NCBI GenBank assembly: GCA_038503035.1
Contig: JAVSML010020433.1
Location: 248,001 to 312,000 of the forward strand
DNA: 64,000 bases
Origin: Crocodylus rhombifer
Taxonomy: Eukaryota; Chordata; Crocodylia; Crocodylidae
Direction: 5' to 3'
The notes under the pieces were generated by a model. The model saw only the letters and a list, made by a program, of their open reading frames with translations, was not told the origin of the DNA and ran no database searches. The position numbers and the translations under genes were made by a program. Positions within the stretch are counted from its first letter, which is position 1. Every line of letters begins with the position of its first letter. Shown here in pieces: positions 48,144-61,624 of this stretch.

Positions 48144-48890
48144 GTACCCCGGGATACTTGTGCTACTCCACTGACTCCAGCAGAGTTACATGCGTGTCAG
48201 TAAGAGCAGAATCAGCCTCAAGGCTGATTTTTACCCCACTTGGTTGTCCTCCCCCAGTTTATTGCACCATGAGGGATGTAGCTCTAATTCAAGGTGGTGG
48301 TCAGTCATTGGACTGTGCCTTTCATCTTAGGAGCTCAAAAGCCCATGACACACCCTAATTCATTATTCCCTTCAAACAACTGAGATTCAGAGGAGAATAA
48401 TCTCTGAAAGTCTCTCAGGAAGTCAAGGTGCAAGACAGGGTTCCAGGCTGTGGGATGACCTTGCCCAGTAACAAAGGATCATTGTAAATCTCAGCACCTT
48501 TCTTTGGCACATTTCTTTGACAGCACTTCTTTAACGCAAGTGCCTGGCAACCTGCATATTTAAAACCAAAAGTTAAAAAACAAAACAAGAAAGCAAAGCA
48601 GAGCAAAAGCCTGACAAAACAGCATTTCACTGGACACATTTCTACCCCTAGGGAGAGGATAAGAGACAGACAATCAGGAATGGATGTTAGTCACATATCT
48701 GAGGCTTTCCAGCAGCGCATTAAGCAAAGTGCAGCATAAAACTAAATAAAGCAAAACACAGCAGGGCAGGAACTCCAACCCTCCATAATGAGGGACAGCA
48801 TCACTGTGCTTCATAAACCAGTGTCTGGCTTGCTGCCTTCCCTCTGGGACAATGGCCTGCTTTGAAATGATGGACTATTTATCTGCAAAG
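48144..48890. other. intergenic, weak old repeats only
   Basis: Around 48165-48235, CCACTGACTCCAGCAGAGTT, then AGAGCAGAATCAGCC, resembles the old sauropsid repeat family at 30121. The rest shows nothing recognisable. Confidence 0.4.
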
Positions 48891-49020
48891 AAATTAGTGC
48901 AAGCCATGCTGCCTCTCTGAGCCTCAGTTTCCCCACATGTAAAATAATAATAGTGACCTACAGGGATGCTCAGAGCCTTAGTTGATGCATATAAAGTGTT
49001 CTGAGACCCTTGGGTGAAAG
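48891..49020 (+). repeat. MIR (CORE-SINE) 3' half
   Basis: CTGAGCCTCAGTTTCCCCAC, ATGTAAAATAATAATAGTGACCT and the tail GATGCATATAAAGTGTTCTGAGA follow the MIR/CORE-SINE order closely. Confidence 0.8.
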
Positions 49021-51509
49021 TTACCTAAGTTCGAAGGCCTGACAGTACTTAACCTTTTGGGGGCCATTCGGAGTTCTCTGGGAATTCTTGGGGATTTGCC
49101 ATGCTCACTGCTGCTGGCAGGGAGAATCCACAATATTTCTACATGGCGGAAATATTTTCTCTGTTAGTAGTAGAACAGGTAACCTAGGGAAGTGCCATAT
49201 AGCTTGCTGGGATCTTCTGGGATAAAAGATGTGACTGGGATGCAAAGGACTGTTATCCAGTCTGCAGGAACTAAGAAGACTGATTGTTGCAAAGTTTCAC
49301 ACTCTCCATTTTTCTATGCAAGTCTCTGAACTTGAATTCTTGACTCATCTCTCCATTCATTTGCCCCTGGCACTACTGCTCTGGATAAACAACAGAAAGT
49401 ATGAAGATCTGTTTCTTTGGAAGAATAAAAGGCAGCAGAAGAAAGGAAAAAGATCATGATCACTAGGGGTTGTCGGAGAGAGACAACTTAACCCTTCCAG
49501 TCCCTGGACAGTGGCAAGTACAAATCTATATTACCTTAGTCTGCTGTACATAATTACATGTGACATCCCCTTTCACATAAGCCTTGAGCATGGTATCTGT
49601 GTTGCAAGATTGATATAAAGCAAAGAATATATTAGCTTTGGTCCCTTTCTAGGGACTTTAACCTTGACCTTAAGGACATTGAAGTTTTAGGCGAGAAGAT
49701 GCTCTTCCTTATATACACAGGACACATTGGCATGCATATACCAGCGGGGGTTGGGGGGGGGTGCATGTGTGTGTGTGCATGTGTGGTGTGCACACTTGAG
49801 TTTCAAGGGTGTTGAGTATCTGTAGCTCCCATGGACTTCATTTGGGATCAGTCCCAATCCATACATAGACCCAAACACAAACACTGATTCACATGCACAT
49901 GCAGACTGCTCACATGAACTTCAAACAAACTGAATGAAAATTAGGAAGCTGCAGCAGCAGCAGCAGTACAGGAAATGGTGGCTTCCCCTGGCTTTTTCCT
50001 GCTTTCCATGAAGATGGAAACGTTTCCAATATAACCGAAGGCACAATGATGGTGGGGGCAGTGCCTGAGCCACCTGTGCCATGTGCTCCTTTCCCAGATC
50101 CTGTTTTACTCCAATGCAAATGTAAGTGACATCCCAAGAAGAGGCTGGACAGATTACATTTTTTTGCTAGCCCTAATGTAGGCACTGAAACCACATGCTG
50201 CCTTCTCAGAAATCTGATCACCACAAAGCAGCACACTCAAGAAAACAACTGGCCCAACCTTAAAAAACTACAGCAGACAACACTTCAGAGGCAAACATTT
50301 TTCTTGGGTTACTGCCATGCAAAACTAGTAGCATAATGGCTGGAAGAACAGGACAGGAGCCCCAGGCACTGCCTGAGGGGGAGTGGGGGGATGCCTTGGC
50401 CTCCTGCCCCCAGTGTCCTGCTACAACCTGCACCTTTCTTGTAGGGCAGGGCATCAGTGGTGGTACATGATGTCAAGGGCAGTGGCAGTGCACTGTGCAG
50501 CTCTAGTAGCTGGAAATTTGCTGCTGGCAGGGGGGAAAGGGGGATGTCACTTTTTTTTCCAACAAAATTTGTGTTTAAGTGGCTGCTTGACACATGTGTG
50601 GGCAGCAAGAAAAGGAGGCAACACCCCTCTGTCCAATATTCCTCAGTGAGTGCTGCCATAGCCCAGGGCACAGAACTGGCCAGTTCTGCCTTTGTGCAAA
50701 CCCACTGGACCAGGTTCTGGGCACCATTTAGAGAGAGTGTGACCGGAACCAGAACCTGGCCCATTGTCCCCAGCGGGGTTACGAGGCTGTACCTTGGAGC
50801 AGATTGTGGCCTCTAGCTGGTCGGCTGGTGATTCCAATCTGCTTTGGAAAAGGTTTGGTGATGCAGTCAGCCGACAGCATCTCTCTGCTGGGCTGTCAGC
50901 ACCTCACAGAACATGGTGGTAGGGTGAGGAGAAAGAGACTGCCATTATCTCCAGACCATTAACTATATTCTAGAACAGGTTATTCCCCTTCTTGGATGCC
51001 AAGACCACAATATAAATAATGCAGGATCTCAGGTTCCTGTTAGCAAATGGAAAAACCAAAGGCTTGATGGATCAGTTTGGACCAATACTAGTAGCCCTGA
51101 CCTAGTGACCTCACTTAGTGAAAGAAAGACAGAGCACAGAGACAGGGAGTTATAAAGCAGGAAGCTGCTCTTGGCACCTTCTTCTCTCCTTAGTTAGCAG
51201 TTGGACTTGGCAATGGGATTGTAAACTTAAGTCCCTATCACTCCCTCTGTTAAAATTAAATCCAGCATTAATGTCACTGGCTGGAGAAATTCAGCCCAAA
51301 TGTCAATAGTGTTTGGCTAGCAGCTTAACAGCCAATCCATACCCTCTGGTTTGCATTTGACGTTCAGTGGAGCAGCATTTAGCTGTGTAGCGTCTCCTTC
51401 AGAAGTATGTTTCTTCTTTGACATCCTGTCCAGTTCTCTTTTTCTTTTTCTCTAGTGAAGCAGTCCTACTGGAAAAGCAGCAAGTTCCTGTATATACAGC
51501 AATGGCCCC
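49021..51509. other. intergenic; GT-rich simple repeat, no gene recognised
   Basis: A GTGTGTGTGTGCATGTGTGG stretch lies near 49765-49790 and a (GCA)n run at 49952-49966. An 11-bp perfect inverted pair, CCAGGTTCTGG (50710-50720) and CCAGAACCTGG (50749-50759), forms a short hairpin. ORFs up to 151 codons near 50.3-50.8 kb are open in overlapping frames and resemble no protein I know. Confidence 0.5.
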
Positions 51510-51615
51510 AACAAGCCTCTTGGCTCTGATCTATGCTTTGCCACTGATGTATCATTTGGCCTTGGGCCAGTTCCACCTCCTTTTGGTGCTTTAAATTTCC
51601 CCTCTTGGATAAACA
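51510..51615 (+). repeat. degenerate MIR (CORE-SINE)
   Basis: GCTCTGATCTATGCTTTGCC, ACTGATGTATCATTTGGCC, TTGGGCCAGTTCCACCTCCT and TTAAATTTCCCC match the MIR core and 3' order (TTGCCAC, TGTGACCTTGGGCAAGT, CTCAGTTTCCCC) at low identity. Confidence 0.5.
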
Positions 51616-52023
51616 GCCTTTAATAAGCAACAGTCATTAGTATTTGGTTTAATTTGTCTACATATTTAAGATGCTTGAGACTTCTTCAACTACCTTCTAC
51701 AGTGTTTCTGAACTGCTTTACAAAGGAATGGAAACCAGACAAAACCCATCAAGGCATTTCTATTTAAACATTGTACAACTTATCTACATTCTTTCCCACT
51801 CTATCTTCACTTCTCTCTCCACCGTAAGTTGAGTCAAAATGTGCCAGGATGATTTGCAATGGACAGAATTAGAAGCAACTGTGATATCAGAAGGAGTCTT
51901 GCCTTCTTTGGTAGTCTCCCATTCTAAACCATTACAGACCGAATACAATAGTAATTATCTAGGCAGTCTGCAATATTCTCATATACATCTTACAATTCCA
52001 GATACAAATGGGATAAGTTAAAC

Positions 52024-52237
52024 CAGAGGTGACCAACCTGTACCGTGCATGCCACAAGTAGTATAGGAAGCCTCTGTGTATGGCACACAGCAGATCAGGA
52101 AGGGGACAGGCAGAAGAGTAACAGATAAAGCACAAAACAGAGCAGCAGACTGGCCAGGGGAAGGGGATTGGAGTGGCACGTGGGGTGGGTGCAGTGTTCA
52201 TTTGTGGTATGCCTGCCAAAAAAGTTGGTCTCCACTG
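52024..52237. mobile_element. non-autonomous hAT element, same family as element A (214 bp)
   Basis: It starts CAGAGGTGACCAACCTG and ends AAAAGTTGGTCTCCACTG. The interior and the subterminal TTTGTGGTATGCCTGCC match the element at 10135-10354. Flanks AGTTAAAC (52016-52023) and GCTTAGAC (52238-52245) agree at 5 of 8 positions, consistent with an old 8-bp target duplication. Non-coding. Confidence 0.85.
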
Positions 52238-52245
52238 GCTTAGAC

Positions 52246-54200
52246 AATGCCCCAAGACAGGTTCCCAGGGCTGATTCAGGGATGTGAGCTGGAAGCATGA
52301 CAATCAGATAGTCAGGATAAGCAGAAATTAGGGTCTGAAAAAATAAAAATTTACTCAAATTTTGCTCAGAACCAAGATCTCAGACCTTCTTGTGGTTGAC
52401 AGAAATGTAATTAAATTCCACTTCCAAAATTTCACTGCTGCCTTTCCTTATGGAGTTCCTGGCTCTCAGACAAAGCCGAAAGTCCCAGTGCTAAGACGGA
52501 ATGAAAGCCGTCCCTCTTACAATATTTCCAGCACGACTAAATGAAACTGCCTAAAAAGTCTCGTCACATGAGAATTCCCAACCAATGTTTTTCAGTTTCA
52601 AGGAGCCCTAATCTTTCTTCTTCTCCAACGCCTTTGGGCCTTTTGGCTCCCAGCAAAGGGGGAGCGCCTGAAAAAGAGGCAAGGGTATCTCTGTGCCCCA
52701 GCTATTCCCAGAGCTTGAACAGACCCTCTGAATGCAGGAATCTCAGCAGGCAACACAGGTGTGGATGAAGCCTTCAGCAACTGAAGACATTCAGTGACTA
52801 GTATCCATTTTTAGGTCCATCCCTGGAACTCTCACTTTAAACAAAGGTACTAAAACCCTTTGTGTATATTCTCAATTAGCTTACAAGCAAATGCCTGTTT
52901 TAAAAAGGCAAGTCAGGCCCTGTGTTGCAGAAATTTCCTAGGTGACTTTACCCTGGGGATACTGACTGGAACAGTTTCTTTTTTGTTTCTCCAGCACAGG
53001 GAGGGCACGCTGATGCCTCCTGCGTCCAGGCTTCTCCACTGCTCCAGCGCACATACAGTGTGTAGATGACACCAGGGGAACCATCCGTTTCAAACATGAC
53101 TTTCTGTCTCCCTCTCCCCTTTCCTTTTTCCTCCTTCAGTGTTGTCACCGAGTAGTATTTTAATCGGAGGAAACAGATATACCAAGGAAGTGAAGGGGGG
53201 GATTAGGGGGAAATCACATCACAGGCCCACTTGCCAGTGTAAACACTTGATGATTTCCTGTTATTGTAGCCCAAAATGTACTGTGACATCATTTCAGGGC
53301 CTCCCAGAATCACCCAGAAGGAGGAAAAGGCAGCATTCCCAGCCCGCCCCCGGAGTGAATCCAGACCCTATATGGCAGCGGACTTTGCGAGGCTGGGCTG
53401 CAGGGAAGATACGATTTTCCAACACTTTCTTGTTCTTGGCAATGCTGAGATTTCATAAACAGGAAAAACTGCTTTTACTTTTCCTAAAGGGGATTCATGT
53501 AGCCACGTGAAATATTGATGCTTGGAGCATAGTAGGCTGCTGAAAGTAACAGCTGAGCTAAAATGTTAGAAGGGTTTTTAGACCCATGAGGATCTGAAGG
53601 GATGGAACTAAAAATATACTCTCCCCCACCCCCCTGCACACAAAAACGTTTACCAATGCCTTGCTCCCAAATGTCTAGTTTTCTGGGGAAGGATTTTGAC
53701 AGCAACGTTTTGCTCCCAATCCTTACCAAACCAAGGCAGCTGAGTCAATAGCAGTGGATTATGAGGGGGAGGAAAGCAAATATGGAATTGATTTGATCAC
53801 CCTGACTGTAGCATGGACTGCAGATGTAATGTGCATTAAATCCAACAGACACTTTTATCAGGAATCTAAAAACCAAGGGGCAACCTCTGCCTTGCTCAAG
53901 CATTTAAACTAGGCTGGAGTCTGGTTTATCGGCCAGATTTCTGTCTTAGTTATTCTTGAGTTAATCCTGAATAACTTCACTGAATTAGCATGGTTGTGAC
54001 AGCCATCAGAAGCCAGCCCACTAAGCCTGGTTCGCATAAAATTCCTGGGGGGAATAAGCATTGTACTGCACCCAAACCAAACTCACCCAACCACTCCTTG
54101 CAGCCAGTGTTTCAGACAGGCCAGGGTCTGATCTGCAATGTTTAGCTCCTACTAAAAAAGGAAATGTATTTTGTTTGCATGTTTCTATATTAATTATAGT
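52246..54200. other. intergenic, no gene recognised
   Basis: Ordinary sequence with chance ORFs. A GA-rich stretch and a GC-richer patch lie at 53290-53400. No exon could be supported. Confidence 0.5.
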
Positions 54201-54299
54201 TTGGACTTCAACAACACCCTCTTGCAGGATTGCAAAGCCCTTTGTAACTGTTCACTGATATAGCATAAGCTCACAGCATCTCCTTGGGACAGGGGACTA

Positions 54300-54475
54300 T
54301 CACTATTGACATTTTGTAGGTGGGGAAACAGAGGTAGAGACACTGAATGACTGACATAAATGAGTTAGTTTAGAAGCTGCAAATCTATCTTGCCTACAAT
54401 CATACAGCAAGCTGTGGCAGAACTGGAAACAGAAGCCCTTATTGTATGACTTCAAGGCCTCTGAGACGTACCCAG
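54300..54475 (-). repeat. MIR (CORE-SINE), reverse orientation
   Basis: On the plus strand the reverse MIR order is visible: CATTTTGTAGGTGGGGAAAC, AGAGGTAGAGACACTGAATG, ATCATACAGCAAG, TGTGGCAGAACTGGAAACAG. These correspond to the complement of the GTTTCCCC, TTAACTTGCC and GGTTCGAATCC regions, eroded. Confidence 0.7.
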
Positions 54476-55194
54476 GGGTGCTGCCATGAGACATATGCCA
54501 CCCACTTGCTCCCAGGACAACTGAGGAAGAGTCATGACACAATTGCTACGAGAAAGGTACTGAGCATGTGCATGAGGAAGAGCTTAAAGCGGCACAGGGA
54601 ACACTTCAAACACAGGCTGCACACATGTATTTTGTTTATTGGGCATGTGGAGCAGGCCTGCCATGCTCTACTGTGGTGCTGCCTACAGCCGGGGGGGCAC
54701 AGACACACTCTTACACTCGTGACTTCTTGGTCATGGGCCACCAGACCTCCAGACCTTCTCTCTAAATATGGTGTGTGTGTATACAAGACACCATATACTG
54801 AAATTAGGGAGCATAAAAAATTGGAACCTGAAATGCTGTACATCTGACCTTAAAAGTGCCAAGTATCTCAAGTGGGCAGTTTGGCAGCTTGGAGAGAGAT
54901 ACAAGAAAAAAAAAGAGGTCTCTAATTAAAATATGCCTGGGATTGAGGATGAAGGAAGACAGATTGCTTCTGCAATCTTCTGATAGGGAAAAAAATTAAG
55001 TGTCACTTCGTTGTTATAAAGCCAGAGCTGGGCTTACTAGAATGCCAAGATGGATTGTTCAGTGTTTGGAAGGAGAGCCATCCTCGTGGCATCTGAGTGA
55101 CTTTCAGGCAAGATGACTATCACTGGGAAATAGCTTTCTCTTCAGTGCCCCAGGCTCCAGGGTGCAGCTGGTTAGCAAACTCCTTTTTGCATAT

Positions 55195-55275
55195 CTAAGG
55201 CTTGAGTCTACATCTACTGAAATCAATGACAAAGCTCTTATAAACTTCAAGGGGGCAAGATCAGGACCCAGGATG
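55195..55275 (+). repeat. old amniote repeat with AAATCAATG core
   Basis: CTACTGAAATCAATGACAAA, CTTATAAACTTCAAGGGGGC and AAGATCAGGACCCAGGATG is a degenerate copy of the family at 36812 and 38268, ending with the typical GATCAGGMCC. Confidence 0.5.
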
Positions 55276-56393
55276 TCCCATGTTCAGCTCCCAGATGTGA
55301 GGATAGCAGCAATAAACCAAAGTGCTCAGATGCCAAGGCAACTGCTGCAAGATAATAAGCATCTGAATAGGATGGGATAGCCCTATTTGACTCCTGCTAG
55401 GATGATGATGATGCATATGGTGGTATGGCCGAAAGGGCCCAGGCAGAAGTCAGGGCTTGCTGGGCTGGGCACTGTACCAATAGGCTGTGTTTGTAGTTCT
55501 TGAATCTCTTGTTTCCAACACGGCCTCCACAGCATCAAACATTTGGATTGCACATTATGGACAGCAACAGCCTGTTTCAAAACAGTCTTATGCCCCAGCC
55601 AAAGGCATTGAAGAGTCAATATACAAATCCACCAGCAAGCTAGAGACCTTCGCCCGTTATTTAATCATAATTCATCTTTTGAATTGTGGTAGTCCCCACA
55701 ATGCGCTGGGCACCATCCGTTCACACAGGGAGAGGCTGTCCACTAAAAGCAGTGCATGAAAACAATCAACAGATGGAGAGAGATGGAACAGGCACACAGC
55801 AGGCTGGTACTTAGCACAGCCCTATTACGATGTGCTTCAAGCAGCTCTGGAGCATTTCAGCAGCACTGTCAAACATCCATTCTTCCTCCTATCCTTTCTA
55901 GTGAAATCATGATCAGTGTAGCCTTTTTCATAGATTCCCATAGTAACCAGGTAGGTAAATATTGCAGATTCAAAAGCTATGATCAGCCTCAACAGATCTT
56001 AGACACACTCTGAACAAGCTGAGTCAGGAAGCAATTGCTAAGACGCACCTTTAAAAGTCACCTTTTTGGCAGCCTTCCAAATGACAGACAGATTACAGTG
56101 CAATTGCCTAGGGGAGCTGGTAGCACAGGAGGAAAAAACCAAAAACCAAAACAGGATTCACAATATGATATCCAGGTGACTGCTCTTATGGATTAGCTGC
56201 CTTTGATAGAAACACTGTTTGTCGGAGCTATTGGAAGAAGTGAAGAGGAAGGAACCCAGAAGCTAGCCCAGAGTTCTTTTCCATCTCATATTGCAGTCAA
56301 ATCTCACTTAATACAGCTGCAGGCAAATCACTTCTCATGTCTCAACTGGCCTGGGATAAAAGTGGAATCCTGTGCCCAAGTGCACTAGAGGTA
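55276..56393. other. intergenic, no gene recognised
   Basis: Chance ORFs only. A (GAT)n-like run lies at 55401-55411. No transposon ends or RNA genes seen. Confidence 0.5.
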
Positions 56394-56600
56394 TGTCTAC
56401 ACTACAGTCAGTGCAAGCTCATATAGCACACCTGAGCTAGCTTTAAGCTAGCTAGTTTGGGTACTTGGAGTAGTGCAACTACAATAGCTTGGAGTACAAC
56501 ACATTAACCACATGAGTACTTACTCAGCTTCTTGAGCAGGTTTGCAGCCCATGCTGACTTCTGGGGTTCATTTCTAGCAATACTCAGGCTAGATATTTTA
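56394..56600 (+). mobile_element. reptile DNA-transposon-like repeat, 5' part
   Basis: It begins GGTATGTCTACACTACAGTC and runs through GAGCTAGCTTTAAGCTAGCT to ACTCAGGCTAGATATT. This matches the left part of a short interspersed family, common in turtles, whose ends read GTATGTCTACAC. The inverted right end (GTGTAGACATAC-type) is absent, so the copy is truncated. No ORF. Confidence 0.55.
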
Positions 56601-56884
56601 TAAGTTCATGAGTTTCAGTTACTACATAGTGACCATCCTATAACCGTATTCAAAGAATCAGGTTTAAAATGTGGATTATTCATTTGCATCTCTATAGTGC
56701 TCATCACTGTAGCATCATTAAAATAGTAATGTAGCTGTCCCTAGTTCTCTCTTGGATCTGCATAAGAACTAGGTTGTTTGATCACTTTTTCTATTGGCAC
56801 TGTATATTTTTGAGCATACTCCTGAGCTCTCTTGTTAAGGTAGAAGGATCACAGCCCCCTATTTGTACCCACACCCTGCCAGTA

Positions 56885-57070
56885 CATTATTAATACTTCA
56901 TTATAATTTATTTGTATTGCCATAGTGCACAGGAACCAAATCATGAATCAGGACCCCCACAGAAGTGCAGTACAAATACAAAACAAAAGTGACCCCACAG
57001 CCCTTCTCTTGTTTGTGTCTGGCCTGAAGATGAGACAGATCTGTGAGAATCAACATTAAAGTGCTGAGTT
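56885..57070 (+). repeat. old sauropsid repeat, CATGAATCAGGACCCC family
   Basis: TTTATTTGTATTGCCATAGTG, AAATCATGAATCAGGACCCC, GTGCAGTACAAATACAAAAC and AAAAGTGACCCCACAGCCC follow the same order as the copies at 31065 and 63850. This is the best preserved of the three. Confidence 0.6.
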
Positions 57071-59364
57071 TTATTACCCTTAATCTGAGAGTAAATACTA
57101 TATGTGCAGACTGTTTGCACTGAGCCTGAGGCAGCCCATTGCCTGCAATGAGACATTGATGCAAGGATATGAGGGTAGAATCAGTTGCATTGAGGGGATA
57201 TGGCACAGAGGGCTATGCGAGTGATAACAGCTGAGCTACAGAGAAGTATCATTCCATTATGGCCTTTAATTACATTATCAATCTGAAGCTCTTCCCACCA
57301 CCCCTTATTTCCTTATAGTAGAAGTGAAAACTCAATATAAAATCAATGTTACAAGAGGCAGAAAATATTTAGTGTATGTAGAGGATCATGAGAACAGAAA
57401 GACCATACTTCTGGTCTTTCTGTGGAGGGGGAAGGGCTTCTGCTGTTCCCCCCAGATGCCTCCGCCTTTGCCCTTTGCTTCCAGACTTAGCAATTGCTTC
57501 CCTTTCTACATGGAGGGCTTGATTCACCATTGCTCTGTACCTGGAAGACAGTCTTTACATCTGCACAAGGTGAGGTAAGATGCTGCCACTCTGACAGCGT
57601 AGCACCTTGTCCACCCTTTGGTCTGAGGCAAAGGGCAGCATAAGATGCCCAGCAATGAAAAAGCAGGGTGAAGACACTACCAAGTATTCTTCCAAGTAGT
57701 TAGGTCTGATAGAAAAGTCTCTACTTTCACATTTGTGATTAGGTAGAGCTCCCTTCTGTGCTGACGTGGGGGAGTAGCAGGATGATACCAAAGAAGAGTC
57801 AGTATCGAACTCCTCTGCTGCTGGGCCTGATCAGGGTCAGGGTGATGATACCCAAGGTCTGAGTATGAATTTGGGCTTAACTTCACCCGGGGCATAGAGT
57901 TTAAGTTGAAAATAGCTGCTGCTCTACCCTAGTGGTCTGTTTCATGGGATTTGGTGGTAGCAGAGTTGACATTTTGCAGCTCAGCTCTAGCCAGTGGGTG
58001 GATCACCCTGCAGCCTGTCATTATCATGTCACAGAGGATTTCCCATCAGTTCTTTGCCAGCCCACTAGGATCCAGATTAAAACTTTTTGGGAAACAAATT
58101 ATGATGGGTATAAGACTATAAACATAGCTGTATGAGATGCCATGAGTACCAGTGCTCTAGAAATACAGAGGTGCAAGGTAAGACTGAACCTCTGTGCAGT
58201 GAGGTGGTCTGGAAGGGGCACTGTTTGTTCCTGGTGAACAAGGAGCTCATGACAGACAATGTAGCTTCCTTCTGCCCTCGCTGGAGGGAAGGACTATAAA
58301 ATGGACCTTGGAGGAGGCAGGACAGGGAAAATCCCTTTGGGCAGCTCAGCCTTCACATGAAGGACGGCTGAGAAACCCCCAAAGATGGGGGACTTTTCTA
58401 TTTACTTCCTGCTTATATGAATGTATCCTGTCTCTTGTCATTTTTCTGTCCTGTCTTTTGAGAACCGCATGGGTAAGATAGGGACAACCCTTTAAAATCA
58501 CTGGGGTTAACCTGCCGTATGTGAGAGTTAAACACTGCACAGCAATCACCAACACCCACTGAGAAGCAAGTTTCCTGCGTTGGTTCTGAACCCTGCTCAC
58601 CTCAAGAAGCTCAAAAGCCGTCTCAAAATAGTTAAGATTAAATCAACTGCATCAGCTAATTTGCTTCCACTGTGCAAGGACTGGAAGGAAGGGGAGGAGC
58701 ATAGAGAGCAGCATCGAAGCAATGCAGAAGGGGCTAGAACCCCTCACGCACTCAGGTGCCTTGAGCAGCACCTCCCTGTACAAATACCAGCCAACAGGCT
58801 GACCAGCACAGAGAAAAGCCGTTTCAAGGGAGACTACTAACACAATGCCCATCATCTGAATACTGGCCTGGGAAAGATCTGACACTCCCTTCATCTGTGC
58901 TTTTTTGCCACGGTTGCCTTTGTGGTTTCTGTCTCCTGCTCCTAGTGACTAAGCAGGGACAAGGTCAGGCTTGATTTTTTCTGCTGGAATTAGGAGCAGC
59001 CACAAAATATACACTCCTTAGAAACCCAGCCTCGGATGACAGTGCCAAAGGGCGTGGGGGGCTGGCAGCCTTCATGACCACGCAGTTACTTATTACATAG
59101 AGGATGGTGTGACAGTAGCAGCTTGGTACTTGGCTGCCCACTGCCCAAGTTCTGAGTTTTTAAGGGAGGAAGAAGAGGGTTTCCATGTGAGACGGGAGAC
59201 CAATCTGACATTTTAGGAGGAAAGCGTTGTTATTTGGCTCTAGGAGTTCATCCTAGATTTATGGTTGGTAGGAGGGAAACCATCAGGCCAAAACACACGA
59301 GTCTTCATTCCCCTGCAGCTCAGCTCAGCAGATAGCTCTGCACAAAGTGAGTGTGAAATGTTAC
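57071..59364. other. intergenic, no gene recognised
   Basis: Ordinary sequence, chance ORFs only. Confidence 0.5.
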
Positions 59365-59412
59365 CAGATCATAAGGATCTGCAGTCATCAGATCATAAGG
59401 TCATGCAGTCAC
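59365..59412 (+). repeat. 24-bp tandem duplication, two copies
   Basis: CAGATCATAAGG with GATCTGCAGTCAT (59365-59388) is repeated as CAGATCATAAGG with TCATGCAGTCAC (59389-59412). Most positions are identical. Confidence 0.85.
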
Positions 59413-61624
59413 TTGGCCCTGATGCGGATCACCATACAAAGTGCAGGAGAGGGGAGAACCAAGCCTCATGTTTTGTAAAGATACTCCCATCCCAACTGTC
59501 CTCTCCCAACACTGGAGACAAAAAACAACTTCAATGGGTCAGTTCTGGATCCCAACCCAGGCAGTACAAAAGAGATACAAGGTAATAAGTAGCAGAGAAG
59601 GATTCCTCTTTCCGGGGGTGGTTTACACACTACAAGGCTGTCTTTAAACCACCCCTCATTGAACAGGTTACACTAATAAGGAGGAAGTGGCCAAACTGTT
59701 GCTATGCTCTCCTCTCAGTGGTCTCCCCTCCCTACAACATCCTCCCCAACACCACCAGATCCTGCTGATGCAGGTAGTGTTTTGCATTGCCCCAAAATCT
59801 TGATGAAACTTTTTCTAGTCATGACAAATGCCTCATTACTTGATTCGGGGAAGATGAATGAAGTAGAAGTCAAATCTATTTTATGCTAATTCATATTCCC
59901 ACACAAGTAATCAGAAAATGTTCAGTGAAACAGTTTTCCATCAAAAAAAGCAGTTTCATTGAAATCAAAACTTTCTAGAGGAAGACACTGAATCTGATGA
60001 ATTTTTGATGGGCAAAAGTAAAAACAATTTGACTTTGCTTTTTATTTAATTCAGTAACATCAGCATATCTCAGTATGCTAAAATGCATTTCAGTACCTAT
60101 TTTTTGACATTTTATATTATATTAGGTTTTTAACTTTACTTCTATGAAACATTTTAGCCTTATTAAAATTAAATACCAAGGCATTTGTGAAAACAAAACA
60201 TTTCAGTGTTTCCAAACAGTCATCCATTCCCAATAAATTTCCAACTGGTGACTGTTTGACCCAATTCAGAACAACATCAACCACCAATAATCACAAATGA
60301 TAAAATTTCCCACAAGTGACTGGAATTCGGAGGAGTTCTCTTTTCAAGTAGTTCAGTCTGTATGTGGAAGTTTTGGGATCTGTCCTGGTAGACTGGCTGA
60401 AGCTTTGAAAAACACCCTGTAAGGCAGTGGCTGTCAAGACATCCTCTTGTAACTTGTTTGAATTCAGCAGCACCTCACTTCAAAAGTTAAGAAGCAAAAA
60501 CAAAAATAATAAAGTGATTCTTCTGTTGCAAAGAACTCAGCCCACAGCAAGTCAGACGGGTTTTTTGCCACTGTGGATTCTTATTTGAAGCCTCTGGGTC
60601 TATCTTGTGAATCATGTATGGATGCTTGCACATATATAAACGTTGCAGTGCTAATATTGTGCAGCAACCTTAGAAGGATCTCATGGTATCCTAGCCTGCT
60701 GCAACACCTCAGTGAAGAATCACAGCTGGAGGGCATGAACTTGGATTAGCAAGGATGTTGAAGGCTTTGGGGAGGACAAGGTAATGCAAAAGAGCTTTGC
60801 AGTCTCCCACAGCAATGTAATAAAACACATCCAATGATATAGTTTCCCAGGGGAGTCAGCAAACCTGGTCTTTACCTCACCCTCCTCAAGCCTCATGTGA
60901 CATCTTGAAAACACCAAGCCCATGGAAAAAGATGTTAGAATGAATTTATGTCCTTCAAAAGATGTTTAGAAGTCTGTAAATGGGGACTTCCCGCAACCCG
61001 CTCTCAAGGTGAAACATGCACAGTGAGATATGGTCCAGATTGCCTCATCTACTGAGGCCTCTTGCCTTTTATTAATTTAATAGGAAAACTCTGAAACTAA
61101 ACTGCACTTAGAAACATAAGTGTTAGCTTAAACTCTTCTCTCAGCTAGCTGCTCTCAGGATTACCACCAAAGGCATCTTTTTTTTCCCCCCCTCTCCCTT
61201 TCCCAGCACCTCTCTTCTGAGACAGAGTTCAAACTGAGACACACCTGGTCATGCTGCCCGGATGAGTCAGCAGATGAGCTATGCGTTTCCATACACAGTC
61301 CTAAACCTCAGCACCTCCCTGCAAAAACTCACTGTGATGTAATGCCAGTTTAGGCAGTGGGAATATCTAAAATTAGATGGATCTAAAAATGCCACTCCAC
61401 ATCCATGCTTCACTGCACATTTCTTTACAGAACATTTGGAGACAATTCTGGAATCAAAGCTAATTAACCCAGGCCTGGAAGTACCAAGCCCAACCTTTCA
61501 GGGTGATTGCAATGTCTTAACAATCACCATTAGCTAAATTATTGTGATCCTCATTACCAGAAGTCACCTAAATTAGCTCCGATGACTGGAGAATCTTCAA
61601 ACTACATATCTTAAACATACGTTA
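59413..61624. other. intergenic, AT-rich, no gene recognised
   Basis: 59930-60300 is strongly AT-rich with ATTTCAGT/ACTGAAAT-like motifs in both orientations. A pyrimidine-rich run lies at 61177-61202. No exon identified. Confidence 0.5.

Noticed and set aside
50309..50816. 119- and 151-codon ORFs on opposite strands
   Set aside because: Mutually overlapping with no recognisable protein. Likely chance in a GC-richer patch.
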